Positions 6,539 through 13,356 of a DNA stretch of 14,084 nt are shown one piece after another. A program made the position numbers and the translations under genes. Location: the NCBI GenBank assembly GCA_020849935.1, contig JADZFJ010000431.1, positions 1 through 14,084 of the forward strand, in the 5' to 3' direction. Numbering within the stretch: the stretch's first letter is position 1; every line of letters begins with the position of its first letter. The DNA is from Crocinitomix sp. (GTDB lineage: Bacteria > Bacteroidota > Bacteroidia > Flavobacteriales_D > Crocinitomicaceae). The notes below the pieces were generated by a model. That model made no database searches and was not told where the DNA came from. It saw only the letters and a list, made by a program, of their open reading frames with translations.

Positions 6539-7555
6539 TTATTCTTTTATCATTAATTCTGTATTCGTTGTCCAAAGCCCAAAATAAGGATTAGTATTGT
6601 CTACTCGTTTTAGTAAAATGAGAAATGGTTGATCGAAAATCATTTTTTTTGGTTTCGGCTTTTCTTCGGCTGGTCCTTCTTCTGTTGTCTCCATTACTGC
6701 CTCGCTTTCTATTTCTGCACCACTTTCATCTAAAACAAAAGCGGTTCTTTGCCAAGCCTCTTTAATTTGAAAATCTTGTTCGGAGGTGCTAAAATTCGTT
6801 CCAACCAGTGAGGGGTAATTTGTCTCGATGTTAAAACTGAATTTGGGGATTATCACAACATCTTCATAATCATAATAATACTTCCAACGCATTTTTTCAT
6901 TCTTCTTTTCTGTTTTTCCTATTTCTGTAAGCCTTTCTATTTCCTTGGTCATTTCGGTCATAGAATTAAACTTTTTGTCTGTCTTGAATAATATGATTTC
7001 GTGTTCTTCGACTTTTGGTAAAAGCTTAATTATAAAATTATTGTCGTTTTTATAATAAACTATTTGAACGAGGTTTAATTGATCGTAATCGCTATAACCA
7101 TTTACTCCGAATGAGGCAACCTTTTGTCCATCAAACACTAAATTGTTTTTAAAATTTTCTAGTTTAAGTGAGAAGGGAAGTGATTTACTAAATGCGGCGC
7201 TTGCCTTTACTACACCATTTTCAACTTGACCACTAGCTTCGTATTCCTCATTTTTCAAGACGTTTTTAAAAGAGGTTGATTTGTTGAGCAAATTCAAGTC
7301 AACATGTTCATCTGGAATAGTTAACGGAGCATTAATTTGATTTCTTATTTCTTCCCACGCAAAAAGTAACGTTGCACAATAAACCGAATTTTTGTCATTG
7401 GAAATTTTATGTTCTAAAGTTGGGATGAAAGTTGTATTTTTATATTCAGTTAGGTTTTTTACTTCTGGAAATCTACTTTCGTCTTTAATAATTTCTGCGC
7501 AACTAAATATGGCAGTTAAAATAAATGTTGATATGATTACTTTATTTTTTTTCAT
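6539..7555 (-). CDS. Predicted lipoprotein, function unknown (weak serpin-like C-terminus)
   Basis: From ATG 7555 (MKKNKVIISTFILTAIFSC) this is a 338-aa precursor with a lipoprotein-type signal, Cys at about 19. The 14 codons upstream of that ATG in frame would spoil the signal. The mature part contains NSVYCATLLFAWEEIRNQIN, a basic/acidic stretch, and a Glu/Pro/Lys-rich segment near the end (EEGPAEEKPKPKK). FDQPFLILLKRVDNTNPYFG follows; this hydrophobic end vaguely recalls the serpin C-terminal strand, but I cannot claim the family. The start codon lies inside the last codons of the upstream 169-aa gene (14-bp overlap), so the two are almost surely one operon with coupled translation. It is probably anchored in a membrane facing the periplasm or surface. 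Confident as a gene, not as a function. Confidence 0.82.
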   Translation of the reverse strand: MKKNKVIISTFILTAIFSCAEIIKDESRFPEVKNLTEYKNTTFIPTLEHKISNDKNSVYCATLLFAWEEIRNQINAPLTIPDEHVDLNLLNKSTSFKNVLKNEEYEASGQVENGVVKASAAFSKSLPFSLKLENFKNNLVFDGQKVASFGVNGYSDYDQLNLVQIVYYKNDNNFIIKLLPKVEEHEIILFKTDKKFNSMTEMTKEIERLTEIGKTEKKNEKMRWKYYYDYEDVVIIPKFSFNIETNYPSLVGTNFSTSEQDFQIKEAWQRTAFVLDESGAEIESEAVMETTEEGPAEEKPKPKKMIFDQPFLILLKRVDNTNPYFGLWTTNTELMIKE

Positions 7556-8051
7556 AATTTCTATTTCTTTCTTCCCATATTTTTTTGTCAAATTCAAACT
7601 GTTTTTTGAAATCGTTAATCATATCCAAATAATCATTTAGCTTGAATTCAAGTGGTTGCACTTTTTCAAACCAGTTGACTGTGGAGCCAATTTTTTCAGT
7701 TTCAAATTCTTTCGTTTGATCAATTCCTATTTTATTCCATTTAATCGTCGATCCAGTATTTTCGATTTCAGCAAGTAGGATGGTGCAAGAAAAATCGGCA
7801 TCGTCAGGGCACATTAAAATGGGACAAATTGTTTTTTCTCCATTTTTCGGAAGAATTCTTTTCCAAACTAGTTTACGTTCTTCTTCTATTTCCATCCAAA
7901 ACAAGAGGGTTGGAACGGTTCCCTTATACCCATTTCCTGGATAGAGTTCTTCAAGTTTTTCATCCAGCCAAGTTCCATCAATATGAAAATTAATAAAGTC
8001 ATCATAGATTTCATCATCACTTTTATCTAAAAGACCTTTAATTGAATTCAT
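7542..8051 (-). CDS. Hypothetical protein, first gene of an overlapping pair
   Basis: From ATG 8051 (MNSIKGLLDKSDDEIYDDFI) it is a 169-aa soluble acidic protein. Visible blocks are FHIDGTWLDEKLEELYPGN, VPTLLFWMEIEEERKLVWKR, CPILMCPDDADFSCTILLAE and IGSTVNWFEKVQPLEFKLNDY. The frame is open up to an ATG at 8195, but those extra codons run through a degenerate copy of the intergenic repeat (GCGGGAGCGG at 8160-8169, also at 6454-6463) and look non-coding, so I prefer 8051. It has no signal peptide and is probably cytoplasmic. It overlaps the following lipoprotein gene by 14 bp. The CPD-rich centre and the WM...EEER pattern recall small immunity-type or regulatory proteins of Bacteroidota, but I do not recognise a named family. 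Confidence 0.75.
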   Translation of the reverse strand: MNSIKGLLDKSDDEIYDDFINFHIDGTWLDEKLEELYPGNGYKGTVPTLLFWMEIEEERKLVWKRILPKNGEKTICPILMCPDDADFSCTILLAEIENTGSTIKWNKIGIDQTKEFETEKIGSTVNWFEKVQPLEFKLNDYLDMINDFKKQFEFDKKIWEERNRNYEKK

Positions 8052-8195
8052 TTTGAGTTTTTTATGCGGGCATTCATTAAATAAATAATAAAACAAATAT
8101 GGGAAAATATTCGCAAACCAACTTCTGTTTTTGGAACGACTAGATTGATTTCGTTTCATGCGGGAGCGGGTATCTATATGAGCACTAGGATTCAT

Positions 8196-8448
8196 TTATC
8201 ATTAACGTAGATATTCCCACCCCTGATAGCAGCGGTAGCTTGCCACCTTGGCGCATTTAGTTCCATTGCTTGTTTGCCTGTGACCAACGGAAACAGGTAA
8301 AACAAGCTTAATGGACTTAGGCGCCAAGGTGGCAACTTTAGCGGAAAGCAGGAAAAGGTGCCCTCCTTCGCTAAAAGCTACGGAGGACACGACCAAATAA
8401 CTTCTAAAGCCACGGAGGACAAGTTAGTAGGGTTCGCTACCGCGCGAA
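8196..8448. repeat. Non-coding stretch with long inverted repeat and short repeats
   Basis: No convincing gene; a 64-codon frame on the minus strand merely crosses the inverted repeat. It holds the long imperfect inverted repeat (8241-8334), a CCTCC...GGAGG hairpin around 8361-8388, two ACGGAGGACA copies, and a palindrome arm GCTACCGCGCGAA (8436-8448) directly at the IS edge. Confidence 0.6.
8241..8334. repeat. Long imperfect inverted repeat (about 40-bp arms)
   Basis: Left arm 8241-8280 begins TGCCACCTTGGCGC and ends CCTG. Right arm 8294-8334 begins CAGG and ends GCGCCAAGGTGGCA. The arms pair over about 40 bp with a few mismatches and bulges around a 13-nt loop. The outer 14 bp are perfectly complementary. 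It could be a MITE-like remnant, a structured RNA or a strong bidirectional terminator. Confidence 0.7.
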
Positions 8449-8466
8449 CAATGTCATTAAGTTAAG
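8449..8466 (+). repeat. IS left inverted repeat
   Basis: CAATGTCATTAAGTTAAG, a perfect inverted copy of 9878-9895. The similarity extends outward to 8436 with a single G/A difference at 8444. Confidence 0.8.
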
Positions 8467-8496
8467 ATTTAAACTATTGATTATCAATTAAATAAC

Positions 8497-8527
8497 TTGT
8501 TTATAACAAGATTTTATCGTATATTTA
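8497..8527 (+). promoter_or_regulatory. Internal IS promoter with overlapping palindrome
   Basis: TTG at 8497-8499, a 20-bp spacer, then TATATTTA at 8520-8527, one base from TAnnTTTG. The TTG lies in the palindrome CTTGTT-tat-AACAAG (8496-8510), a possible site for autorepression. It would serve the ATG at 8552, which supports that codon as the original transposase start. Confidence 0.45.
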
Positions 8528-8551
8528 CTTAATAATCAAATAGTTATTAAG

Positions 8552-9872
8552 ATGAAAAAAAACTCCAGAATTTATTTTAACTAAAATCAATATTGAAATA
8601 AATAATCCTGAACTTGCACTACTTTTTAAAGTATCAAATTCTGATTTTACTAGGAAAAGAAAACAAACCTTTTCTACTACGTTGCTTTTTATGATGAATT
8701 TTTTAAGAAAAAGTCTTTCTTTGGAAATAGAAAACTTTGTAAAACACATTCGGATTTTTACAGGAAAACTTGCCATTGCAAGTTATTCCAAAAGTGCTTT
8801 TATTCAAAGTAGAAATAAAATTAAGCCTGAAGTTTTTATTCATCTAAACAAAACTCTTATCAATGAGTTTTATTCAGAGAACGATTTATCTATAAAATTA
8901 TGGAAAGGTCACAGGTTACTTGCTGTTGATGGATCAAGGCTTACATTGCCCAATACAGAAGAACTTTTGCAGGAATTTGGACGAACCAAAAATCAAAGCA
9001 ATACTGGAGTTGTTCAAGCTAGAGTTTCTGTTTTATATGACGTACTTAATAAATTTGTTTTAGATGGTATTTTATCACCACTGGCAGAAGGTGAAGTTGA
9101 GTCCGCAATTCGACATCTTGAACACGCAAAGGAAAGAGATTTGCTAATTTATGATAGAGGTTATCCATCTTTTAGGTTGATTTATGAGCATTGTCGACAT
9201 GAAATTGACTTTTTAATAAGAGCAAAGAAGGATTTTAATATTGAAGTTCTTTCATTTTATGATAGTGGAGAACAAAGCAGGATAGTAAAAATATGTCCAC
9301 CAAAAAATATTAAAATAACAGACAAACCATACAACCACAGCTCATTCGAAACAGTTAGATTAGTAAGAGTGAAATTGCCAAATAATGAAGATGAAATACT
9401 TATAACTTCGCTTTTAGATGACAATAAATATCCATCCAGTATTTTTAAAGAATTATACTTTAAAAGATGGGGTATTGAATCATTTTATGATGAATTCAAA
9501 ACAAAACTCAAAGCTGAACATTTTTCTGGTTACTCTAAAAACAGCATTCTACAAGATTTTTATGCCGCATTATTCGTCTCTAATATCCAAAGTCTAATTG
9601 TTGGGGAAATAAATAATGAACTAAAGGAAAATTCAATTACAAAGTATGAATATAAAGTTAACAACAATCTATCCTACGGATTTCTCAAAGACAGAATTAT
9701 TAATTTGTTTTTTTCAGGAACAGATACTCAAGCCATCTTGAAAGAATTAACAGAACTATTCCGAAAACATCTTGTGCCAATACGACCAAATAGAAGTTTT
9801 GAGAGATTTAAGGATAAATATCGCAATAGACAAAAACCAAAAAACCCTAAAAACATGAAAGATTCTTTGTGA
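8552..9872 (+). pseudogene. IS4-family DDE transposase, probably frameshifted near its start
   Basis: Catalyses cut-and-paste transposition of the surrounding IS. The long frame (usable from TTG 8682 or ATG 8691, 396 aa) has the DDE core: AVDGSRLTLP with D83, YDRGYPSFRL with D158, and Y259-R262-E266-K273, the YREK motif in YFKRWGIESFYDEFKTK. Upstream of 8682 the same frame stays open and protein-like back to 8556 (KTPEFILTKINIEINNPELA, then RKRKQTFSTTL), but without an ATG. The only well-placed ATG, 8552, is one base out of frame: it runs through eight A's (8555-8562) and stops at TAA 8582. With seven A's it would read MKKTPEFILTK and give about 439 aa. So this is an inactivating indel, a slippage-controlled gene, or a sequencing error. 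The DDE residues are intact. Confidence 0.75.
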
Positions 9873-9877
9873 CTTTC

Positions 9878-9895
9878 CTTAACTTAATGACATTG
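9878..9895 (-). repeat. IS right inverted repeat
   Basis: CTTAACTTAATGACATTG, the inverted copy of 8449-8466, starting 5 bp behind the transposase stop. Similarity continues outward to 9908 (TTCGTGCGGTAGC). Confidence 0.8.
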
Positions 9896-9980
9896 TTCGT
9901 GCGGTAGCATTGTGCGGTAGCCATAAGGTTTATGCCGATTCAAGCTAATTAGAACTAGAAAATCACCAAGCTGAGGGTTG

Positions 9981-10069
9981 CCACCTCTGCCGCACGAATC
10001 CTTTCGTGTGGCTGAAGGTTTATATAGAGAAAGAGGTGAAGTTATTCGAATTTATTTTATGCTTTTATA
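9981..10069 (+). repeat. 89-bp direct repeat, copy 1
   Basis: Matches 10124-10212 with only three substitutions. It includes palindrome unit 9990-10011 (A/T form: CCGCACGAA / TTCGTGTGG), followed by CTGAAGGTTTAT and AGAGAAAGAGGTGAAG. Confidence 0.85.
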
Positions 10070-10123
10070 TTCAACTTGAACTATTAACCAAACGAAAGGA
10101 TTGACTTCATCGAACTTTGTTTC

Positions 10124-10212
10124 CCACCGCTGCCGCACGAATCCTTTCGTGTGGCTGAAGGTTTATGTAGAGAAAGAGGTGAAGTTATTCGGATTTATTT
10201 TATGCTTTTATA
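10124..10212 (+). repeat. 89-bp direct repeat, copy 2
   Basis: Same as 9981-10069 apart from three substitutions, offset by 143 bp. Its palindrome unit is at 10133-10154. Confidence 0.85.
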
Positions 10213-10307
10213 GTTACTTTAAACTAGGAACCTGACCAAAAAATTTATGGTTACATAGCGCAGAAAAGTGAAGATGACGCTCATCCACCCTCATTAGCTC
10301 CAAAAAA

Positions 10308-11144
10308 CTACCAAACTAACGGTTGTGCGAGGTGATAATACGCTTCAAATTTTTCATCGTAATATTCATAAATCGATTTTTTGGTAGCATCGTTATCATC
10401 GCGGGCTAAAAAAAGTAGGCCTTTTTGTTTTTTGTAGGTGGTTGTGCCGTACGAATACAATTTTAAATAAGCGAGATTACTCATTTCATTTAGTTCAATA
10501 ATGTGCATTCGTTCGTCAAGGGGGAAATTGATTAAACGTACATCCAATTTCATGAGGGGTTGAATTTTCTTTAAGTCGCGCAACAGGGTGAGGGTTAAAT
10601 TAATTTTATCTTTGAGCTCTTTCGCACTTTCTCTGTTTGATGATCGACTTGCCGCCATGGTTAACGAAATAGAATCCAAGGGATTGGTCATTACCACTAC
10701 TACTTCACCTCCCCTTTTCACAATCGATTCAATTGGGTCGATGATTTTCCCAATTCCTTCTTCCAAATTGACCCCGCATATTTTCAATTTCAAAATCTTT
10801 GCCTCATTTTCATCAATAAATTCCCAGGCATCATCATCGCTTCGGTACGGATAAATAATTTGTTTTTGCTCTTCTAGCTCGTCCAAAATCGGAAGTTTGG
10901 CATCGGCATCCGTTCGGAAACGAATCACCTCTGGCGCCTCCCGATCAATCAACGAAGCAATAAAACCGATTATTAAGAAAATCAAGGTCATTCCCCCAAA
11001 AATGTATATAGCCTTTAACATATTTGCCCGGGGAGACTCTTTTTTTTGTTCGGCTTTCAGCAGAAAAAAAGTAAGTAAAATTAAAATGACGGCAAATCCA
11101 ACAAAACCGTATTCTAACAGATCAATGATGGCACTAATTTCCAT
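10308..11144 (-). CDS. Two-TM membrane protein with a predicted cytosolic PLD-like/effector-type domain
   Basis: 278 aa from ATG 11144 (MEISAIIDLLEYGFVGFAVI). Two membrane helices at about 12-30 and 44-66 leave a cytosolic C-terminal domain of some 210 residues. That domain begins around 117 with ILKLKICGVNLEEGIG, continues IVKRGGEVVVVMTNPLDS (141-158), and later has LDVRLINFPLDERMHIIEL (200-218) and YKKQKGLLFLARDDND. The order (a 'L-I-C-G' strand, a 'GG-V-V-V-...-NP' strand, then 'V-R-...-P...-H-I-I') recalls the degenerate PLD-like domains found in stress and conflict proteins. The catalytic HKD motif is absent, so activity is doubtful. It stands alone among repeats, with no partner such as a nucleotide cyclase visible. 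It is a secure gene; the domain call is an inference. Confidence 0.78.
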   Translation of the reverse strand: MEISAIIDLLEYGFVGFAVILILLTFFLLKAEQKKESPRANMLKAIYIFGGMTLIFLIIGFIASLIDREAPEVIRFRTDADAKLPILDELEEQKQIIYPYRSDDDAWEFIDENEAKILKLKICGVNLEEGIGKIIDPIESIVKRGGEVVVVMTNPLDSISLTMAASRSSNRESAKELKDKINLTLTLLRDLKKIQPLMKLDVRLINFPLDERMHIIELNEMSNLAYLKLYSYGTTTYKKQKGLLFLARDDNDATKKSIYEYYDEKFEAYYHLAQPLVW

Positions 11145-11351
11145 ACTTCAGTTGCTTTGGTAATTCTTTCGCCCGATCAATTTATCTGAATGCGAATGAC
11201 TTAAATTTTGTAAGGACTAATGTAAGGAAATTATTTATCTTTTGTATACAAGCACATTAACTTTTAGTATATTTAAGTTTTATTGGAAAAAACACCCGCC
11301 AACAAATTAAAGCAGGGAGCCACCAACAAAATAGTTCAGCGATAAAATAAA

Positions 11352-11576
11352 ATGATTTTACTGTTTTTAATTTTTTTGATTATTCCAATTTCACCTTTAG
11401 TGGGCTATCTAATCGATGGATACAAACAAAAAAATATCCGCAAAGGCATCCTTTACATTTTAGGATTTTTTGGATTTCTCACGGCAGGCACAATTTTGGT
11501 GAATTTATTTGGCCTCTACTTCGCTTTTTCCGTACCTATCTTACTTTTTTCCTTGGTTTTAATTCGGAAGAATTGA
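11352..11576 (+). CDS. Small two-TM membrane protein, function unknown
   Basis: 74 aa from ATG 11352 (MILLFLIFLIIPISPLVGYL). Two hydrophobic segments (about 1-20 and 33-69, the latter long enough for two passes) are separated by the charged loop DGYKQKNIRKG. No family is recognised. The reading frame is strongly hydrophobic, as AT-rich sequence tends to be, so a chance frame is possible. A poor promoter candidate (TTG 11242, TATATTTA 11268) lies upstream. Confidence 0.5.
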   Translation: MILLFLIFLIIPISPLVGYLIDGYKQKNIRKGILYILGFFGFLTAGTILVNLFGLYFAFSVPILLFSLVLIRKN

Positions 11577-11852
11577 CATTACACTTTTTTGTATTATTAA
11601 GCGTCTTTTTCTTTGGGCGCCCCACCTTTCCTTTTCCGCTGACGCGACAGTCAAGGTGTCAGGCTCTTCGGTACTCGCTTTATTGCCGTAAACGGACAAT
11701 AAGAGCTCAAACAATGCCTACGATCCTTGGCGCGGGGGAAGTTTAGAACTTTTAGAAGGTAGTTGACATGGAAAATGACTGATGAAGATATGCACTCATC
11801 GCACTATTGCTAATTGAGGTCGAGGCTTCGGATATCCGACAGTTGGCACATG
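11577..11852. repeat. Gene-free repeat region with nested palindromes
   Basis: It contains CACCTT (11623-11628) pairing with AAGGTG (11653-11658) around nested TGAC...GTCA (11640-11653), and a hairpin TATTGCCGT-AA-ACGGACAATA (11681-11701). GAGCTCAAACAATGCCTACG follows. This composition resembles dispersed Bacteroidota intergenic repeats. A partial copy of the tail-cluster spacer lies at 11776-11830. No gene is visible. Confidence 0.55.
11776..11830. repeat. Partial copy of the tail-cluster spacer repeat (R1)
   Basis: TGACTGATGAAGATATGCAC, then TCATCGCACTATTGCTAATTGAGG and CGAGGCTT, matches one end of the spacer repeats at 12442-12631 and 13357-13590. It lies directly behind the stop of the LRR gene, the same position the other copies hold relative to their genes. 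Confidence 0.65.
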
Positions 11853-12431
11853 TCATTCATCCAAATTAATGTACAATTTTGGACACTTTTCTTTAAGCTT
11901 ATTTATCTCTTCAATTGGGATTGGATTTCCACCAAGCCATATTCCTCTTAGATTTGGAAGAGTAAAAATGAAATCTGGAATTTTGGAGATCGTATTGTTC
12001 CTGAGATCCAAGTCTCGCAAATTTGGTAACGCTTGAATGAAACTTGGAATATTTACCAAACTGAGGTTTGAAATATTTAATGTGTGGAGGTAAGGAAAAC
12101 AACCTAACCAACTTGGTAAAGAATCTAATTGAGTATTCTCGAGCCAGAGTTGTCTCAATTCAGTAAGCTCACAAATACTCTTTGGGAGACTTGTCAACGG
12201 ATTTCCAATCAGTACCAAATTGTATACATTTTTGAATTGACCAATAGAATCTGGTAACACATCTATATTCTGATTGGCGAGAATTAATTCTTTTACACTG
12301 TCTGGCTCTTCAAAAGCAGACTCGAGGGATTTGTAATAACCATTAATTTGTCCAACTACTGAGTCCGTGCAACCAAATACCAACAATGTCAGAAATACAT
12401 AGCCAATTAAATATTGCGAGTGTCTTCTCAT
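11853..12431 (-). CDS. Leucine-rich-repeat lipoprotein
   Basis: From ATG 12431 (MRRHSQYLIGYVFLTLLVFGC) it is a 192-aa precursor with a lipoprotein signal, Cys 21. It is followed by about six 23-residue leucine-rich repeats of the bacterial L..LP..I..L..L..L.L..N type: VKELILANQNIDVLPDSIG, VYNLVLIGNPLTSLPKSIC, LRQLWLENTQLDSLPSWLG, LHTLNISNLSLVNIPSFIQ, LRDLDLRNNTISKIPDFIF and LRGIWLGGNPIPIEEIN. LRR arrays bind proteins, so it is probably a surface or periplasmic binding protein; no enzymatic domain is present. The frame continues upstream to an ATG at 12506, but that part lies in the spacer repeat R2 and breaks the signal. Its neighbours share the spacer, not the fold. Confidence 0.85.
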   Translation of the reverse strand: MRRHSQYLIGYVFLTLLVFGCTDSVVGQINGYYKSLESAFEEPDSVKELILANQNIDVLPDSIGQFKNVYNLVLIGNPLTSLPKSICELTELRQLWLENTQLDSLPSWLGCFPYLHTLNISNLSLVNIPSFIQALPNLRDLDLRNNTISKIPDFIFTLPNLRGIWLGGNPIPIEEINKLKEKCPKLYINLDE

Positions 12432-12441
12432 AGTGTTTGTC

Positions 12442-12631
12442 AACTTATTAATAAACGAAGTTAATGATTTACTTAACTTATTTACTATTTCAGTGAAAAA
12501 CAGCAAAACAGTATTTTGTGCATTTTTTCACAGTGCATTTGCGGAATGCTTGAATAATTTTATTGGCCGGCATTGCAAATGCCTGATGCAGATACACACT
12601 CATCGCACTATTGCTGCATGAGCGCGAGGCT
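12442..12631. repeat. Tail-cluster spacer repeat R2
   Basis: About 190 bp, homologous to 13357-13590. Shared blocks include AACTTATTAAT, CGAAGTTAAT, ATGCTTGAATAATTTTA, GGCATTGCAAATGCCTGATG, AGATACACACTCAT and ATGAGCGCGAGGCT. It folds as GCATTTGC(GG)AATGC pairing with GCATTGCAAATGC across a loop of about 20 nt. It fills the gap between the 219-aa gene stop and the LRR start. Confidence 0.8.
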
Positions 12632-12681
12632 TGGAGTTCGCACGTCTGTCCATATGCCTCAAAACCCGCGTTTACTCAAAA

Positions 12682-13341
12682 TTATTTGTTTTTCATTCGT
12701 AAAGCGATAATATTGTCTGCATTAATTAGCCAGTTTCCATTTATGAAGATCATCTCAATAGGAAATGGCCATCCACTTGCGATGATTTTGACTTTGTTTC
12801 CGTCATCAGAAACAGGAATCTTTTTTATGGGTTGACTTGAAGAAATCTCGTCCAATTTCAAAGCAACATCTTTGGGATATTCCCCTTTCCAAAGGATTTC
12901 TGCGTTTTCATTTTCTAGAATTAGTGATTCTATGATTCCTTTGTCTCCTTTCAACAACGCACTGTCAAACTTTCTAAACGCTATTTCCACTTCTCCCTCT
13001 TCTGTTTTCGACTTTTCAAAGGCGAAGTGTATTAACTCCTCCTCTGTCATTGTATTCTTCAACTCAATGAATTCAAGAATCGTATTCATCATTAATATAA
13101 TTGCTTCATTGTCGTTCTTTGTACATTCTTTGATAACATACGTCCAAACGTAATTTGTCGGAAATGAGTTTTTAAGGCATACGAAACGGTCAAAAGTTCT
13201 GTCGTCAATCGGAGATTGTGTTCCCGCTGCAAAACCAGTAATATATGCCGCTGTCTCATTGTAAGTCCCACCAAGAGTGTACATTCTAGGTCTAGTACAG
13301 ACAAGTTGTATAAAGTCTATGAATGAATGTTTTGTCTGCAT
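12682..13341 (-). CDS. Hypothetical protein, immunity-like context
   Basis: 219 aa from ATG 13341 (MQTKHSFIDFIQLVCTRPRM), soluble, with no signal peptide. The N-terminal block RPRMYTLGGTYNETAAYITG (17-36) resembles a 'RP.MY...' motif seen in proteins next to bacterial toxins. The middle is helical and Glu-rich (EEELIHFAFEKSKTEEGEVE). The C-terminus has IIASGWPFPIEMIFINGNWLI, a strand-turn-strand end with NGNWLINAD as in NTF2-like folds, though I cannot confirm that fold. It sits in a row of minus-strand genes separated by similar spacers (R3 upstream, R2 downstream). The immunity role is inference from layout only. Confidence 0.78.
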   Translation of the reverse strand: MQTKHSFIDFIQLVCTRPRMYTLGGTYNETAAYITGFAAGTQSPIDDRTFDRFVCLKNSFPTNYVWTYVIKECTKNDNEAIILMMNTILEFIELKNTMTEEELIHFAFEKSKTEEGEVEIAFRKFDSALLKGDKGIIESLILENENAEILWKGEYPKDVALKLDEISSSQPIKKIPVSDDGNKVKIIASGWPFPIEMIFINGNWLINADNIIALRMKNK

Positions 13342-13356
13342 TATATAATTCTGCCT

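Larger units (their letters stand above)
8449..9895 (+). mobile_element. IS4-family insertion sequence
   Basis: The element encloses one transposase gene and is bounded by inverted repeats that begin CAATGTCATTAAGTTAAG on both sides (8449-8466 and, reverse complement, 9878-9895). The match continues outward for 13 more bases with one mismatch (8436-8448 and 9896-9908), but the left 13 bases also occur at 6285-6297 as part of the host palindrome. The true IS edges are therefore either these or 8436/9908. I see no direct target duplication at either choice. The size of about 1.45 kb and the DDE transposase with a YREK motif fit IS4. Confidence 0.8.
9909..10307. repeat. Gene-free stretch with 89-bp direct repeats
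   Basis: It starts with a tandem of TGCGGTAGC (9900-9908 and 9913-9921, the first overlapping the IS flank), then two 89-bp direct repeats each containing a palindrome unit (9981-10069 and 10124-10212). Between them, CGAAAGGATT (10094-10103) is an isolated half of the palindrome. No gene is visible. Confidence 0.7.

Noticed and set aside
6539..7555. Calling the lipoprotein a serpin
   Set aside because: Only the short C-terminal block FDQPFLILLKR is reminiscent; reactive loop and other serpin motifs cannot be recognised.
8202..8396. 64-codon minus-strand open frame
   Set aside because: It is formed by the arms of the long inverted repeat; no start context, no protein-like pattern.
9981..10212. 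CRISPR array
   Set aside because: Only two 89-bp copies with a single 54-bp gap; too long and too few repeats, and no cas genes.
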